Part shown: piece by piece, positions 1 to 28,690 of the stretch
How the letters are laid out: the number at the start of each line of letters is the position of its first letter
How positions within the stretch are numbered: position 1 is the stretch's first letter
Source of the DNA: Glandiceps talaboti
Lineage: Eukaryota; Hemichordata; Enteropneusta; Spengelidae
Reading direction: 5' to 3'
Assembly: GCF_964340395.1 (NCBI RefSeq)
Contig: NC_135550.1
Span: 29,382,676 to 29,446,675, forward strand
DNA: 64,000 nucleotides
The notes under the pieces: generated by a model
Told to the model about the DNA's origin: nothing
Database searches by the model: none
What the model saw: only the letters and a program-made list of their open reading frames with translations
Translations under genes and position numbers: made by a program

Positions 1-2
1 CG

Positions 3-15802
<15,800 letters not shown>

Positions 15803-16030
15803 TTTCGAGAAATGCAGGCCATGATGATGGTATCGATGACGTCACATCAACAAAATGACAGAAGAGAGACGGGAAAAGGAACTACAAATTTGGAGTCGCA
15901 TTTTAAAATTGGTTGATACCATCTGAATATATATATATATCAATATATTTTAAGTCGCTTTTGAGAAAAAAAAACATTGCTATTGATAGAGAATATATAT
16001 ATTTAAAAGTCCTTGACATTCATGGTACAA

Positions 16031-16036
16031 ATTAAA
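16031..16036 (+). terminator. Possible SMOC polyadenylation signal ATTAAA
   Basis: ATTAAA lies about 230 bases after the SMOC stop. It is the first canonical-variant signal I found in the 3' UTR. Confidence 0.35.
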
Positions 16037-16824
16037 TGAAAGCGACAATTTCTGAAAGCAGTTGCTATCATTTGTAAATAGCAAAGCAACGAATGGACAA
16101 CTTCTAAAGCTTGTAGGAACCGATAGTGTATGTATAATAGCTTGATATTATAATAGATTTAAAGTGTAAATTTGTTTCCGTAAAAATAGTTCAGCTTGGA
16201 GGATGTCAGAATATATATTGTGTCTCACAACTGGACTTCGTTTTATGAAGTGTGTTCTCTACATTTCACAATGTTATCTTCCTGTTTGGCAAACGTTCCG
16301 CATCCAGTGGCGAGGTAAAAGGAGACGATGGCAATGAAATGATGATATATTCAGACCCCCCTCCCGCTGTATCCTGATGAAAATCTTTGTATTAGACATT
16401 TTTTACAGTTGATTTCCTGTTCATTTTAACTTCATTTTAGTCAAAAATCACAGTTACTGTATTTTAAACATGATTCATCTTAGATTGTTTTTATTCAGAA
16501 GAAAATATACAATTGGTCTTCTTTTAAGTGACATTCGTGACATGGAGCAATCTCAAAATTTAAATCTGTGCGTTTTCGATATTTGTATGAGTTCTCAGTT
16601 TGTGTTTTATTTATTTTATTTTGTTTATATTTTCTGCGACTCGCACTGTGCAGTTCACTGCCTTGGTCTACCTCAGTTGTACTAGCAATTATAACCGACA
16701 CCACTGAATGGGAATATTACATGTAAACTATTATCTATCATTTCCATATGATTAAATTCCTCCTTGTGTCAAACTTGTTCATCGGTGTCAACTCATTTAA
16801 GGTTGCATTGTGCATTCACAGACA

Positions 16825-17290
16825 ACTGGGGGAGGGGTACTCCCCGGGGGGTACCCGGGTGGGTAATGGGTACGTATGTACCCTGGTGACCAAAAATTAC
16901 AACCATAAACTCTACAAAAATTCAAAAAATAGAGGTCAAAAGTCTACATTTTAGACAGAAAAAGGGGCCCGTCATGAGTTTTGAATACTTTTGATACACT
17001 TTCACGTGACACGTGCATGCTTCAGTCGTCGCTACTTCATTGGCTGGCCAGGGCCGGTGGGCGGGGCACCTACTTCCGATAAAGATGACTGAAAACAACC
17101 CTTGGAAGCAACCTTGTTCAAAATATGGGATCAAAAGTCGTACGTGCATTCAAAGAGGTGGATCAAACCTCTACATAATGCTTTAAATATCAAGACTCAA
17201 AAGTCTACATGAGTCGAAAAAACGCGCGGGGGGGGGGGGAGTCAAAACCGCGATATATACATTTTCTATGGGAGTGGGGTACTCCAAGGC
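16825..17290. repeat. Degenerate dispersed-type repeat with GGGGTACTCC ends
   Basis: GGAGGGGTACTCC near the start and GGAGTGGGGTACTCC near the end bracket two diverged internal units sharing TCAAAAGTCTACAT (16936 and 17200). It looks like an old, tandemly built interspersed repeat. Confidence 0.4.
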
Positions 17291-17850
17291 TTCTTGTTTT
17301 CGGATGGCTCTATCAAACACTCAAAAAGTTTTCAAACGTCCCCAAATAATGTCATACAATTTCATAGCGATCACGGGCGTATCTCTTGAATGATTACATT
17401 TTGTGTACAAATTCAATGTGTTCTGATCGATGAAGGCAGGGATTTTTGTGATCCCGTGTTTTAGTGTACCGCTAAACAGAAAAGTTTGTCTATGTAGATT
17501 CGTTGATTCAATACACCTCATAGTGTACAATTTTTAAAAAGTATGTCATATCTAACAAATCAGTTTTGAAAATTGGTCCAGATGAGGCTAGCTTTAACCT
17601 ATTGCAAAATACTGTATATTACAAACCATGCGATAATACATTTACAGATAATAAAATCGTCTGATAATATGCTATAAAGCTTTAGTACGAAAGTAATGGC
17701 ATTCAAAATGTGCTCTCAGTCTCAGTACTAACAATGCGGGTCAGAAATCGCCATTATCTTCCAAACTTCGAAATCCTTAGTGACTAGCGTCCCCCCCCCC
17801 CTCTTGCCAGTCATAGTTTCTAGGGCTGAATGAAAAAAAAATACTGGGAA

Positions 17851-18169
17851 TAAGGCCAAATAAAAAAAAAAGTTGTTTCAAATTGTTTCCGGTTACCCGA
17901 CCTCACCTAGTTTTTCACGCCGACCCTAAACTTTTTTTGTGTGGAAACTGACATCAACTGAAAATGACAATATAAAACTATTCTTCCCATCTGTAATGGC
18001 TGTACATCTGATAGGAAGAAATAAACAACACAGAGACCAGTTGGAAAACAATGGGAAACCTGAACTATACACTTACACATAAAAAATAATATAATAAAAC
18101 AAAAAATCTACCTACCCACCTATTTTAAAATTGAACGTAATCGGAACCACACAATTTTTTACGCCTAAT
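17851..18169. mobile_element. MITE-like element, copy 1
   Basis: It shares long stretches in the same orientation with 22642-23019, for example CTGTAATGG, ACATCTGATAGGAAGAAAT, CACAGAGACCA, ATCTACCTACC and GTAATCGGAACCA. The ends are approximately inverted (AAGGCCAAATAAAAAAA and AATTTTTTACGCCT). Confidence 0.65.
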
Positions 18170-18639
18170 ACACACTGCATATATTCATGATATTCATGCC
18201 ATCATTGTTGGTACTCCTCCAAGTCTTAATTCAAGAGAGTGACGTAGAGGGCTCCCTCCTATCGTCTACCAAAAACCACTTTCTTCAACGCTGACATTTA
18301 CCCTTCAAATACATGATAATATCCAACACATTACCCCTAATAACCCTTGGAAATGACTGACTGAAAAGTTGAATAATGGGGATATCATAGATAAACGCTG
18401 ATTTTATGTAACTTGAGACATGCATCTTTTTATATGGAACTGATTTGAAAATGAATTTTGAAAGTCAGACTCATGTATAGGTCATTTTGGTAGGGTTAGG
18501 TAAAATTTCACTGCAGATAAAACTGACATTTTAAAGTTTCTCGGCTTTTATATACCCCATAAAAATGAAATGTGTATGAATGTAAAATTTCCTTACATCG
18601 AGTATATCTACGCTGATTCTTGGCGATACACAAGTGAAA

Positions 18640-18641
18640 GT

Positions 18642-18718
<77 letters not shown>

Positions 18719-18778
18719 ATGCATGCATGCATGTATGTATGTATGTATGTATGTATGTATGTATGACGGACGGACGGA
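18640..18778. repeat. (GT)n, (GTGC)n, (ATGC)n, (ATGT)n, (GACG)n compound array
   Basis: A second stepwise array: successive blocks differ by one base per unit. Confidence 0.93.
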
Positions 18779-19307
18779 TGAATGGATATAATTAGAAAAA
18801 AGAGAGTTTTTGATAGCATACGATACTGCAAGAAAATAAGAAGAAAACCCCTAAAATATAATATTCGCCTTGATTTTGAAATTAAGGGAGAATATAGCCG
18901 ACCCCTATAAACAGTGTTCTTGCAGAGCGTTGCCTAACTCTACTTTATCACATAAACTGACCTATATTCATTCCCACTGGCGGGTTGGTACCTGTGACTA
19001 ATCAATTGAATAATTATGTAAATGATTGATGTGTTGACTATATACACGTACACACTCCCCGATGTGATCCATATGTAGACGTCAGTCAGAGGAGTTGGTG
19101 ACTACTTTGAGTGTGTATATCCTTTTTATCTTTTCTGGCTATTAACACACCCCTCCACAAACACACACACCGGAAGATACACTGCCTACAGAAGGAAGAA
19201 ATTCAAAAAAGTAAATGATTTTAATACCCGTCCTGTTCGAAAGTGGCATCAGGTATGATTGGACTCGAGAACAACCACCTAAAACGCATGTCAATAACGT
19301 AATAGAC

Positions 19308-19504
<197 letters not shown>

Positions 19505-20659
19505 TCCAACTTAGCCTAAGTTTATTCCAACTTTGTTCTCTGATAATAGCAGCCCAATTTCCTTGGTTAGGGAGGGGGGCTACTATTATTGTGGTGAATT
19601 TACAAAAATCTCGCCAACAAATATAACAGAGTGGAATCTCAGCTGCCAAGTATGACATCAGTACTTCGAGAAGTGAAATGAAAGATTCCGATGATCAAAG
19701 TAAACTTACTTGCAGTGAACTGTCGTGGATCGTTACTGCAGATTTCAAAATTAATATTGACATTACTTGCTTTTCATTAGCTACTCGGTAAGGTACGTTT
19801 TGAACCCATTCGCGTTGTACCCAGTTCAAGAACAGCAAACATCTAAGATATAGGTATAGACTTTGTCCCTTTTCTTGAAGAATTAATCATATAACTGTGC
19901 TGCCATGTTGTGTTTTAGTATCTTGACTGAGCCATCATCATCAAGCATTGTTCAATGACATCAACTCTCTGAATGATTCACTTACCCATTCTGTCATCAA
20001 AACCATCAGCAAATTGAGATGACATTTTTTTCCATGACAAATCTTGAGGTAGTGACTGTATAATAACTTACACATGTACAGCAGAGTAACTACGAAACAT
20101 GAATTTAACCTCTCTATATTTGGTTGACACTATTTTATTGAGATGCTCCCATCAGTTGTGTCTTGTACAAACATTTGACAGCTTATCCTGCCATTGATTT
20201 TAGTATAAGCACAAGTGATCTAGATATCTCTAGCAGTACTGCTTTGGTTACAGAAACACAGGGTAAGTTCTAGAGAAAATGGTCATACTTGAAAGTTTGC
20301 ATGTTGCAATTGTTGATATGAAATTTCAAAATATGGCATAGAGGTGTGAGAGTCTTATTCAATACCCAAGAAGTAGAATTTGAACATTTTGACCAGGACA
20401 ACAAAGAGATAATACATTCAACATACAAGTTTTAGGTTGAATATGTTTTTATTTACACATATAATTAATATTTTTTGTTTCAGATCTTTCCGTGTTCCGT
20501 GAAATTCACTCAGTCCAAAATAAAAGCAAAGAAAAAATAACCCAGAATGTAATCATAAATGACACAATAACACAAGTCTATACATTTAAAATACCATGTT
20601 GTGACATGCTTAAAGTTTTCACATTCCGGAATAAAGTGTGCAATCAAAAATAAACACGT

Positions 20660-20665
20660 TTTATT
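20660..20665 (-). terminator. DNAJC4 polyadenylation signal AATAAA
   Basis: AATAAA on the minus strand, about 72 bases beyond the DNAJC4 stop codon, followed by a T/G-rich stretch. Confidence 0.65.
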
Positions 20666-20736
20666 GCACACAAAAATGACTGTTGCATAAATCATTTCAG
20701 TGACGGTATAGCCAAAAACAAACTTTTTTGAAAACT

Positions 20737-20848
20737 CTACGACTCAGACTTTGTAGCCTTGACAGTCTCTAGTTGTTTCTGACGTTTCGCATGCATTTCA
20801 ATGTAGTTTCGCCGAAGCAACTCCATCTGTTTCTTGTTACCATTTTGC
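20737..20848 (-). CDS. DNAJC4: DNAJC4 exon 6, C-terminus
   Basis: It follows the acceptor TATGTCTTTAG and encodes QNGNKKQMELLRRNYIEMHA, then a charged tail ending TKSES and TAG. The phase-2 entry completes an Arg codon with exon 5. Confidence 0.88.
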
Positions 20849-23800
20849 CTAAAGACATAAAAAGATGAAATACTAAGATGAAGTACCAAACTAAGTAACT
20901 GAGAGATAGAAATTAGAGAAGTGTGACAGTTCCTAATAAACAATTCATAGTGTTGCTGAGGAACCCTGGGACGAAGTGTGTGAGGAACCCTGGGAGGAAG
21001 TGTGTGATTAATTTTACACAATTGAGATCCACAACAAACACAATGGTTTCAGATTGATAACTTCACAGAATCAAAATCTTTATAAACTAACAAAGGTCAC
21101 AGGATTTTTTACAAAACAAGTAATCAAAGTTGAACAATTTACTGATGAATGTTGACACATGTTTGTAATTAAACTCATCAACACCTTTGCTCATTGGTGC
21201 TGAATGAGAACACCACTTTTTGTTCAGAGACAGAGCGAATAAAGATTTGGCCTTTGTAAACTGCTGTGCTGCATTGAAAAAAATTCTCATCCATTCCATG
21301 CCATGAGTAAATGAGTTAAATGAGTTAAATGCTAACCTTGCCCTTTGTTTTACTTGGTTATAAATTTCTCCAATCCGTCTATCCTTTTCATCTAATTTTG
21401 CCCTCGTAAACATGCCACCATATCTGTAATACAAAATTTTATATGCTTACATTTTTTCAATTCTAATATGACTCATTTTAAGTACTATGAAAACACAACA
21501 TGCTGCACTACTGTTCTTTTTTCTGATGTCGTTGAATATGACATCACCTTTCATTTCATTTTTCTGTATTAATAACGACTTGTAAAATTCCTATCAAAAT
21601 ATAATGACTAAATTCATGAAAGGAAGCCTGACTTATTGGATTGTTGTATTCCACAGTGTACGAGAAATTCAAATTACCACCTTTCTATCATGTGCAAGTC
21701 AGTTACAAAATAAATCATAATGATTTCACTATCTTAAGAGGCATAACATGATGTGTTGCCATTGGAAACACCAACACTTCAAGTTAATGGCGCTAGAGTT
21801 TCACTTTTTATTGCCACTGATATTAAGTCTGCTAGGATAACACACAATTATTATGTGTACATCAATTCAAATCTGGGTAGAATGATATACCCTGGAATGC
21901 CCTTCCTAATACAAAACATGAATGTAAATTGTCTACAAACAGGGTTTCTAGAATACATACATGTATGTAATATTATAATCCTGTCTAATTTACCAGCTTG
22001 GTGTTCTCATCATATGACTGATCCTCAAGTCTTTGTTGATATTAGACATGGTATTAGTCTGTTGGAATCAATAACAGCGATACATATAACTTTACCATTC
22101 AAATAACATCCACATGTCCCACCTGCAAATCCATTCGTATTATTCACCAAAAACCATGTCTTTTGCTCAGATAAGTTGAGACTAGCAATCCTGGCACACA
22201 ACTCTCCTATTTTGAAATCCCTCTACTAGCCAAGTACATGCATATACCTGAGGAAAACCTTTTATGTGACAAAAGTCACACAATACTAGCACTGTATCTT
22301 GATATCTTGATATTATAGAAGTCATACAACTAACATACCGTGCTAAAACAAAATGAATAATGGCTCCTCCTGAAACAAGTAGAAGACATCCAATTAAGAC
22401 ATTTGTATTGTTGGTTTTCTTGATTCCCCTTACGCCATAGTAAGGAGACTCTTTCTTAGCACCTGTGAAGCCATAGAAGTCGTGATGTGTGTACTCACTG
22501 GACCTGATAATAGACAATACAGTGTCAAGATAATCATTTAGTCATCACAAAAAGCTTGGTAAATATTAATATCTGAGCTATATAATGGATTAACATCATG
22601 CAAAACAAGTTGTTGCATTTGATGGAATTGTGGATTTAGCTAGGCCTAAAAAAAATAATAATTTGGTTCTAATTAACTGACCTAGTTTTTCATTGCCGAC
22701 CCTATACTTTTTTTTTGTATTCGAGAAAAAAAATGATAAAATCGCAAAAAAATTATGAAGTTTCATGAGAAATAGTGGCTGCAGAAACTGACATCAGCTT
22801 AAAAAGACAATATAAAACTGTTCTTCCAATCTGTAATGGATGTACATCTGATAGGAAGAAATGAATAACACAGAGACCATTTGGAAAACAATTGAAAGTC
22901 TGAACTAGACACTCACCCATAAAAAAAATATAATAAAATAAATTTTTTTAAAAATCTACCTACCCCACCTATTCTAAAGTCGAGCGTAATCGGAACCATA
23001 CAATTTTTTTATTAGGCCTTAAGAGAATATCTGATAATTGTATCTATCATACATAAATTATCATATACATAGAAAAGAATTATCATATACATAGACCTTC
23101 ATATTCCCCAGAGTGTGACATCATATTACTATACTTCTGATGTTAGAAGTATAATAATATCGTTGGGACTTCATTCAGTTGTTTGTAAATATTAAACTAC
23201 ATAATGATGGTGCATAAATAAATAATGTCGAAAATTATTAAGTAATAAATATACATTTAGTTTTTAAGACACATGGGGTAGTATGGTTTCCTTTCTTTAT
23301 TCAGTATTTTGTAGAATGTTGGACATCATAGTGAAGAGAAACTGCTTCTACTTTTACATTGTGTTATGTGTCAGCCACTAAACATGTCGTTAACACTGCT
23401 GTTAGGCTAAACATACACCACGCTCAACTGTTGCACATAAAACCTGTATGAAGTAGACATGTTATGGATTCCACAAATACATGTAATAAAACAGGTGTAA
23501 AAGTGTGTTTTCCCTTTTAATTCATGGTTTACCGAATATTGATTATCATTATGAATGTAACACAGTTCATACGAATACATCACCTTCCTTGCATCCACTC
23601 TAAATGTAATATAAAAACATCTAGACTCATATAGAAAAATGTACATTTGTGATAGTTTCATTGTTGTCATTTCAATTTGTTTTAATTTAAATATCGCTAT
23701 CATTTTTGAATGGCATTTGACCATAGGATTTTGAATATTTTTAATCCATGACTTAACACATTGTTTCCTACCTGAAAGTGTGTGGTGTGATTTTACTAAT

Positions 23801-26800
23801 GCCAACATAAAACAATAAGATTCTTGTAGCGTGGGCGATAACATTGACTGCCGTTAACATTCTGAAAACTGAACAAACAGCTGGCCAATGTAGCCCCTTT
23901 ACTTCATAAAAGTAATGTGCCTTTATGTCAATTTTCAACATATTTACTTTAAATCATGATCAAAATATGAAAATTAGTGGGTCTATGTATATTATAATAC
24001 ATAAATAATCTCCCAGTATCTCTCATTTATATGATGTCATGTCAGACTCATGAGTCCCTTCATGCCTTTATCCCTCCTCACCTATCGACTCGGAGGGATG
24101 AGGCCAATATGAGGGAAATCATTCTTCCTTGACGACGTTGCACTCTGAGATTATATATAATTATCATATGCAAAATCACACATACAAGCCATTCACAATA
24201 ATACAATGATATTTGGTAATGCTTGAAATACATTAATACATGAAAAATTTCACAAAGTATATTTTTCCAATTTTAGCTGAAATTCATGTAAAATAATCCA
24301 CATCTAATATCAATCTTTGGGCACCCAATGGAAACCATAAAGCTATCTAAACAAGAGTGAAGAATTGCACTTGTATGACTTACCCATATGGATTACTAGT
24401 AGTGGTTCCTGCTCTGTAGACACGAACTCTGGAAGGACTAACTCTAATGCCGGCTAATTCTAAATCATAGTCTCTTCGACTCAGTGGTTTACCTATTACA
24501 GCATAAGCTTCATTCAACTCTACAAACCTATTGTGTTGATTCGGATCATTTGGTTTGGCATCAGGATGTAACTGAAAATGACCGGAAAAATTGAGAGAAA
24601 TTGACTATAATGAAACCCAGCAAAGAATCTTTCCTTTCATTAATGCAATATTTGCATACCTTCCTTGATCTCACACAGCTAATATTGAATTGCATCTACC
24701 ATTACTATGGGAAATATATTAAAACACTATTCAATTATGTTATGACAGACTGGAGGTCATTATGTTTTAAGACCAAATATAACTTCGAAACATTTACATA
24801 TCACATTGAAGCTGTGTTACAATTTGCAATTTGATGGTAAAATAATGCAATTCCCTTGTGATAGGTAGGAATATGCAAATCTCTAGTGATTTATAGGAGC
24901 ATGCACCCTGTACCGTCTGCAAGTGTTCTGAGATATGTGTACAAGGCTGAATGTTTAACTCACAACATAATGTCTTATAGCTGGGCTAATACCTTTTACG
25001 ATGGCCAATGCCCTCTAGCAAGCTATACACAGTGGACAGGTACGCCAATAATCAATGATAGGGTGTGGGTAAATTTATTTTGAATTAGATCTGATACACT
25101 TTAAGGCAGGTTGATAAATGGGTTTGGTTTGTTGGGTGAAGGCCCGGGTGCCTGGATATACAACTTTGTACCCCTAAGGCATATTGCACAACATATATCA
25201 TATTAAAGGTTTTGCTATTGTCTGTGTATATGTATTCATCATTTGTCTGATAGAAAGTCTGGTGCAGAGAGGGATGCTGACAACTTTCATTTCTGCAGTG
25301 ATTTTGAAAGAAAGGAAAATTGAAAAGCCTTTTTTCAACATACATCTAGGATTCTATAACCTTACAAAAGTAAGCCACTCTTGCATAATATATTGTGCTG
25401 TACATTACCACATGCAGTGCATCCTAGTAGCAAACAGTCTATATTTTGATAACATTTTGACTATCAGAAACTGTCATGCTGTGTCAGGCTCTCAAGAGTC
25501 TAAGTTATAACTGTCAATTGGAAAATATTGGAGATTATGGTAAATTATTTGTATAATATTCCTAAACACAATCAATATCAAAGAAATCAATGAGATGTTA
25601 ATATACAATTTAATGCTTAAGAATCTTCACAATTCGGTCAAATTTTACTTGTATTTAAAGTTTATGTTCCTGTGAAATTGAGTTTGGTAGAATTACTAGG
25701 TAACACGTAACAAGCAGATTGATAATTCAGATAATTTTTGTTCCTATCAGGATTATACATTTTCAATAAGTTTTTAATATTTACAAGCAAATCATGGCGT
25801 GTATGTGATAAATTTGACTGGCAACTATATAAATAAGGTATGGCAGATGTTCAGATCAACTATGGAGTACCATATTCCACAATTATTTAGTTGTGTTTCT
25901 ACAAGAAATCACCTAACAACAAAATGTCTGTTGAGTTCTTGTTTTTATTTATTACAACTCCTAAAAACTAACTCACTCACCCGTTTTGATTTCTCAAAAT
26001 ACGCAACTTTAATTTCTTCAGGAGAGGCACTTTTTCCAATACCCAGTACATCATAGTGGTTAGCTTTTCTTCTGCTGCTTTGGGGGATAAATGAATAAAT
26101 TACTTTAACGATTTTTTTCAAAGATGATTGTTACTGGATAAATTAGAATTGCTACTTTGTAGAAAAAAATAAAATGACTGAACAATTCTTTTAGATGATG
26201 GTGGTTGCTGGATTGTGAATGAACCACAAAGGTTATAAGTTTATTGAAGAAAACCCATTACCAAAGTAGTCTGATAAATGCAAGGCAATCCATTTGAAAA
26301 AATATTGCTTGGGGCATACACAAAACCTACGGAAGAACTAATAAAGTCCTGCTAAGGAGGAGTGAAATCAGGTGTAAAGGAAAGTTTCAAATGACACACT
26401 TAGACTGCACTTCAGAAAAGATTACACTTACGTAATTGTAAAATTTATGATTTTATCCAAATAAAACTCATACATTTATGGACTATGTATATATACATGT
26501 AAAACTTATGATTTTATTGCCAACTTAAATGTAATTGTAACATGCATCATTTATCAAGTGTACACATTTATGGATGAATATTCCTTTATGTAACTTATAT
26601 ACAAGCATCATGTTCCAATACTACTAATCAATTCAATGAATATTTTTGCTTTAATATCTACATTTCTTGATAAGATGTTAAAATTTATTATTATTATTAT
26701 TATTTTATTTCTTGTAAGAAAATGCGCTACGCGTGCGTCTCAGTGCGTTGTATAGACTGAAGTTTAAAAAATTGCAATAGAGTAAAGAAAATAACAGCAC

Positions 26801-27659
26801 ACAAAAAGGGACTAAGTGTAAAACTGACCGACTAAAATAATTCACAATGTATAAAAACCGACAAGTTAAAATCAATCACTTAAAATGTTGTCTAAAAAGA
26901 TGTGTCTTTAAACTACGTTTAAAAATGACAACAGTCATTACATTTCTTCTTTCAAATGGAAGTGAATTCCACTCTAATAATGTTCAAAATTCATTATCTG
27001 AAATTGTCATTTTCCACCTACAGGTATGGTTAGGTTATTTTTGCAATGCTGTTTGTACATTTGCAAGACATCATTCCACTTCATGATACCTGATATACTG
27101 CAATTTTCGGGTTACAATAAACACTTCAGTTTGTACATTCCATAACAACAATTTTGATGGACATATTCATTAACATGTAACAAAGAGTTTTATTCAACTT
27201 CAATGCTCCCATGTGAAACATCTTAATTCTTCAATGCAGTACGTTTTGTATTCACAGGATCCTAGTAGTCATATGTGCCTATTACCGGAAAGTGGAAGAA
27301 TGTTCCCATAAAAGTTGTACTTTGCAATACTTTCTCCACCAAAACTAAACTGTAATATGACAGAACCCTATGCCGCATGAGTTCAAGTATGGGTATTGCA
27401 TGTATTGCACTCATGCGACATGAGCTTCTTTTATTATTACATATGTTTATCCAAAACAGCAAGTTTCTGTGATAATGATACTATGCAATCAAATGTTTTT
27501 CATGTTCAACGAATGATAATTACTTGATATATAACATACTAGTAAACTGGATGTAATTAAAAGTTAAGGTTACCTTGTTACAGAGAAGTTTCTTTGAACA
27601 CTTGCCATTCTTGCAATGGTACAGCGAAGACATGGTGTAAATAGTTCACTGACATTCAT
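20737..27659 (-). CDS. DNAJC4: DnaJ homolog subfamily C member 4-like membrane co-chaperone (6 exons)
   Basis: J-domain proteins stimulate Hsp70 ATPase. Exons in transcript order: 27659-27574, 26074-25981, 24571-24384, 22503-22339, 21423-21337 and 20848-20737. They join in frame to 243 residues, close to the human protein. The N-terminus is Arg/Ser-rich with no acid after residue 5 (FTPCLRCTIARMASVQRNFS), like a mitochondrial presequence. The J domain spans about residues 36-97, with YDVLGIG in helix I, HPD at 62-64 and RFVELNEAYAVI in helix III. A single hydrophobic segment lies at about 157-177 (VLIGCLLLVSGGAIIHFVLA). The C-terminal LDEKDRRIGEIYNQVKQRAR matches the MDEKDR-AFYNEARARAR signature of vertebrate DNAJC4. 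An in-frame TGA two codons upstream fixes the start ATG. Introns are phase 2 except the phase-0 intron just before the HPD motif. Confidence 0.92.
21337..21423 (-). CDS. DNAJC4: DNAJC4 exon 5, signature segment after the membrane span
   Basis: 87 bases, phase 2 at both ends, encoding YGGMFTRAKLDEKDRRIGEI and then YNQVKQRA. This is the part most diagnostic for DNAJC4. The donor is GTTAGC, somewhat weak. Confidence 0.9.
22339..22503 (-). CDS. DNAJC4: DNAJC4 exon 4, transmembrane segment
   Basis: 165 bases, phase 2 at both ends; acceptor TCTATTATCAG, donor GTATGT. It encodes SSEYTHHDFYGFTGAKKESP followed by a basic stretch and the single membrane span. Confidence 0.88.
22642..23019. mobile_element. 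MITE-like element, copy 2, with terminal inverted repeats
   Basis: The left end AGGCCTAAAAAAAAT and the right end ATTTTTTTATTAGGCCT are inverted repeats. The interior matches 17851-18169. It lies in DNAJC4 intron 3 and has no coding capacity. Confidence 0.7.
24384..24571 (-). CDS. DNAJC4: DNAJC4 exon 3, HPD motif and J-domain helix III
   Basis: It enters in phase 0 after CATTTTCAG and begins LHPDAKPNDPNQHNRFVELN, then EAYAVIGKPLSRRDYD. The donor is GTAAGT. The HPD tripeptide required for Hsp70 stimulation is intact. Confidence 0.93.
25981..26074 (-). CDS. DNAJC4: DNAJC4 exon 2, J-domain helices I-II
   Basis: It encodes KANHYDVLGIGKSASPEEIK and VAYFEKSKR, ending before GTGAGT in phase 0. The 5' boundary is ambiguous: successive AGs in AAAGCAGCAGAAG at 26071-26081 would all keep the frame. 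I chose the CAG giving start 26074. Confidence 0.85.
26075..27573 (-). other. DNAJC4 intron 1
   Basis: 1.5 kb, containing a possible non-LTR retroelement 3' end at about 26680-27100. No exon supported. Confidence 0.6.
26680..27100 (-). mobile_element. Possible non-LTR retroelement 3' fragment with (AAT)n tail
   Basis: Read on the minus strand, a region containing GCGCATTTTCTTACAAG runs into an (AAT)n tail at 26685-26706, the arrangement seen at 3' ends of several LINE and SINE families. No reverse-transcriptase coding is visible. Confidence 0.3.
27574..27659 (-). CDS. DNAJC4: DNAJC4 exon 1, start codon and presequence-like N-terminus
   Basis: The ATG at 27659-27657 is the first in frame after an upstream TGA. 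It encodes MNVSELFTPCLRC, then IARMASVQRNFSVT, and leaves in phase 2 at a GTAACC donor. Arg/Ser/Thr content with few acids suggests mitochondrial targeting (inference). Confidence 0.75.
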
Positions 27660-27819
27660 CCTTCAGGTACTAAATTTGATGAAAATGGTACTGCTGGTTC
27701 AGCTAATAAGTATCTAGAATTTAGTAGAAATAATGGACATGGTGGAATATGGTAAATGTCAACTACTAGAGGTAATAATGAGAAAATGAGACAATGATGG
27801 TAGTGATACAATCAATGGT

Positions 27820-27876
27820 GGTGGTTGTGATGGTGGTGGTGGTGGTGGTGGTGGTGGTGGTGGTGGTGGTGGTGGA

Positions 27877-27914
<38 letters not shown>

Positions 27915-27927
27915 CGACGACGACGAC
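27820..27927. repeat. (GGT)n(GAT)n(GAC)n trinucleotide array
   Basis: About 18 GGT-type units, then GAT, then GAC, between the two candidate first exons of DNAJC4. Confidence 0.93.
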
Positions 27928-28038
27928 AACATTATATGAATTTCCCAATTTACACAGAATACTGTAGCGGCTTAAATAACAGTAATGTATATTTGTATGT
28001 ACATTTCCAATATGTGTGAAACAAAATATGTAACTTAC

Positions 28039-28103
28039 TGAAAAAATACTATCACTAAACCAATACTGGCAACCAGACACTGCCATCTGAGCTCAGTGAA
28101 CAT
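28039..28103 (-). other. Candidate alternative first exon encoding a membrane anchor
   Basis: On the minus strand an ATG preceded by an in-frame TGA opens a 21-codon frame (MFTELRWQCLVASIGLVIVF and one more residue), then a good GTAAGT donor in phase 2. That phase is compatible with DNAJC4 exon 2. It may be an alternative DNAJC4 start or an exon of another gene. Confidence 0.3.
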
Positions 28104-28577
28104 TGTGGTACTCAAAGTTCAAACTGACAAGGTGAAGTAACTTTTTAAATAATAAAGGGTATTCATATCGAATAAACAATCTTCACAAAAAGAATTGCTT
28201 CTCATTGCATGAAATGTGTGCAACATGGAATTTACCTAGCTAACTTCATCAGTTTGATAAGCTCAACAATTAGGATCACTTTTATACTTTAAGTTACAGC
28301 CATAACTATGAACTGTATTGATCTTACACCTCACAGTACTTCAGTTATGCTTTACAGCTATCAAACTGACATCTGTGCTTGCACGGAGTTTTTATTGCTG
28401 TTGCAGGCATGACTATCACGGAAGACTAGGTATACATACCTCCAATCACAATCAGAGGAACTGTGCTGAGATACTAGTATATATTGTTATAAGTACTGTC
28501 ATATATTCATCATAGGGTTACTGATTTTGGTCCTGTCAAAATTATAATATGGCTTACAAGTTTCACTGCATGTATAT

Positions 28578-28690
28578 GATTAGCCCTGCTTACAGGTGGT
28601 GCACAAGTCTATATTGCTGACTTGATTCTAATAATAGGGACAATTGTCAGAATCGAGTCCCAGATTACTCCATATGCAAGCAGGACTAGT
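28578..28690. repeat. Imperfect foldback repeat
   Basis: Outer arms AGCCCTGCTTACA / TGCAAGCAGGACT and inner arms GACTTGATTCT / AGAATCGAGTC are inverted with few mismatches. It resembles a small palindromic MITE. Confidence 0.45.

Larger units (their letters stand above)
20849..25980 (-). other. DNAJC4 introns 2-5 (exons interspersed)
   Basis: Introns 20849-21336, 21424-22338, 22504-24383 and 24572-25980. Apart from the MITE at 22642-23019 I see no recognisable element. The 145-residue frame at 23407-23844 (minus strand) has no domain and no splice support. Confidence 0.65.

Noticed and set aside
23407-23844. 145-codon minus-strand frame in a DNAJC4 intron
   Set aside because: No domain, no compatible splice phases, composition typical of AT-rich non-coding DNA.
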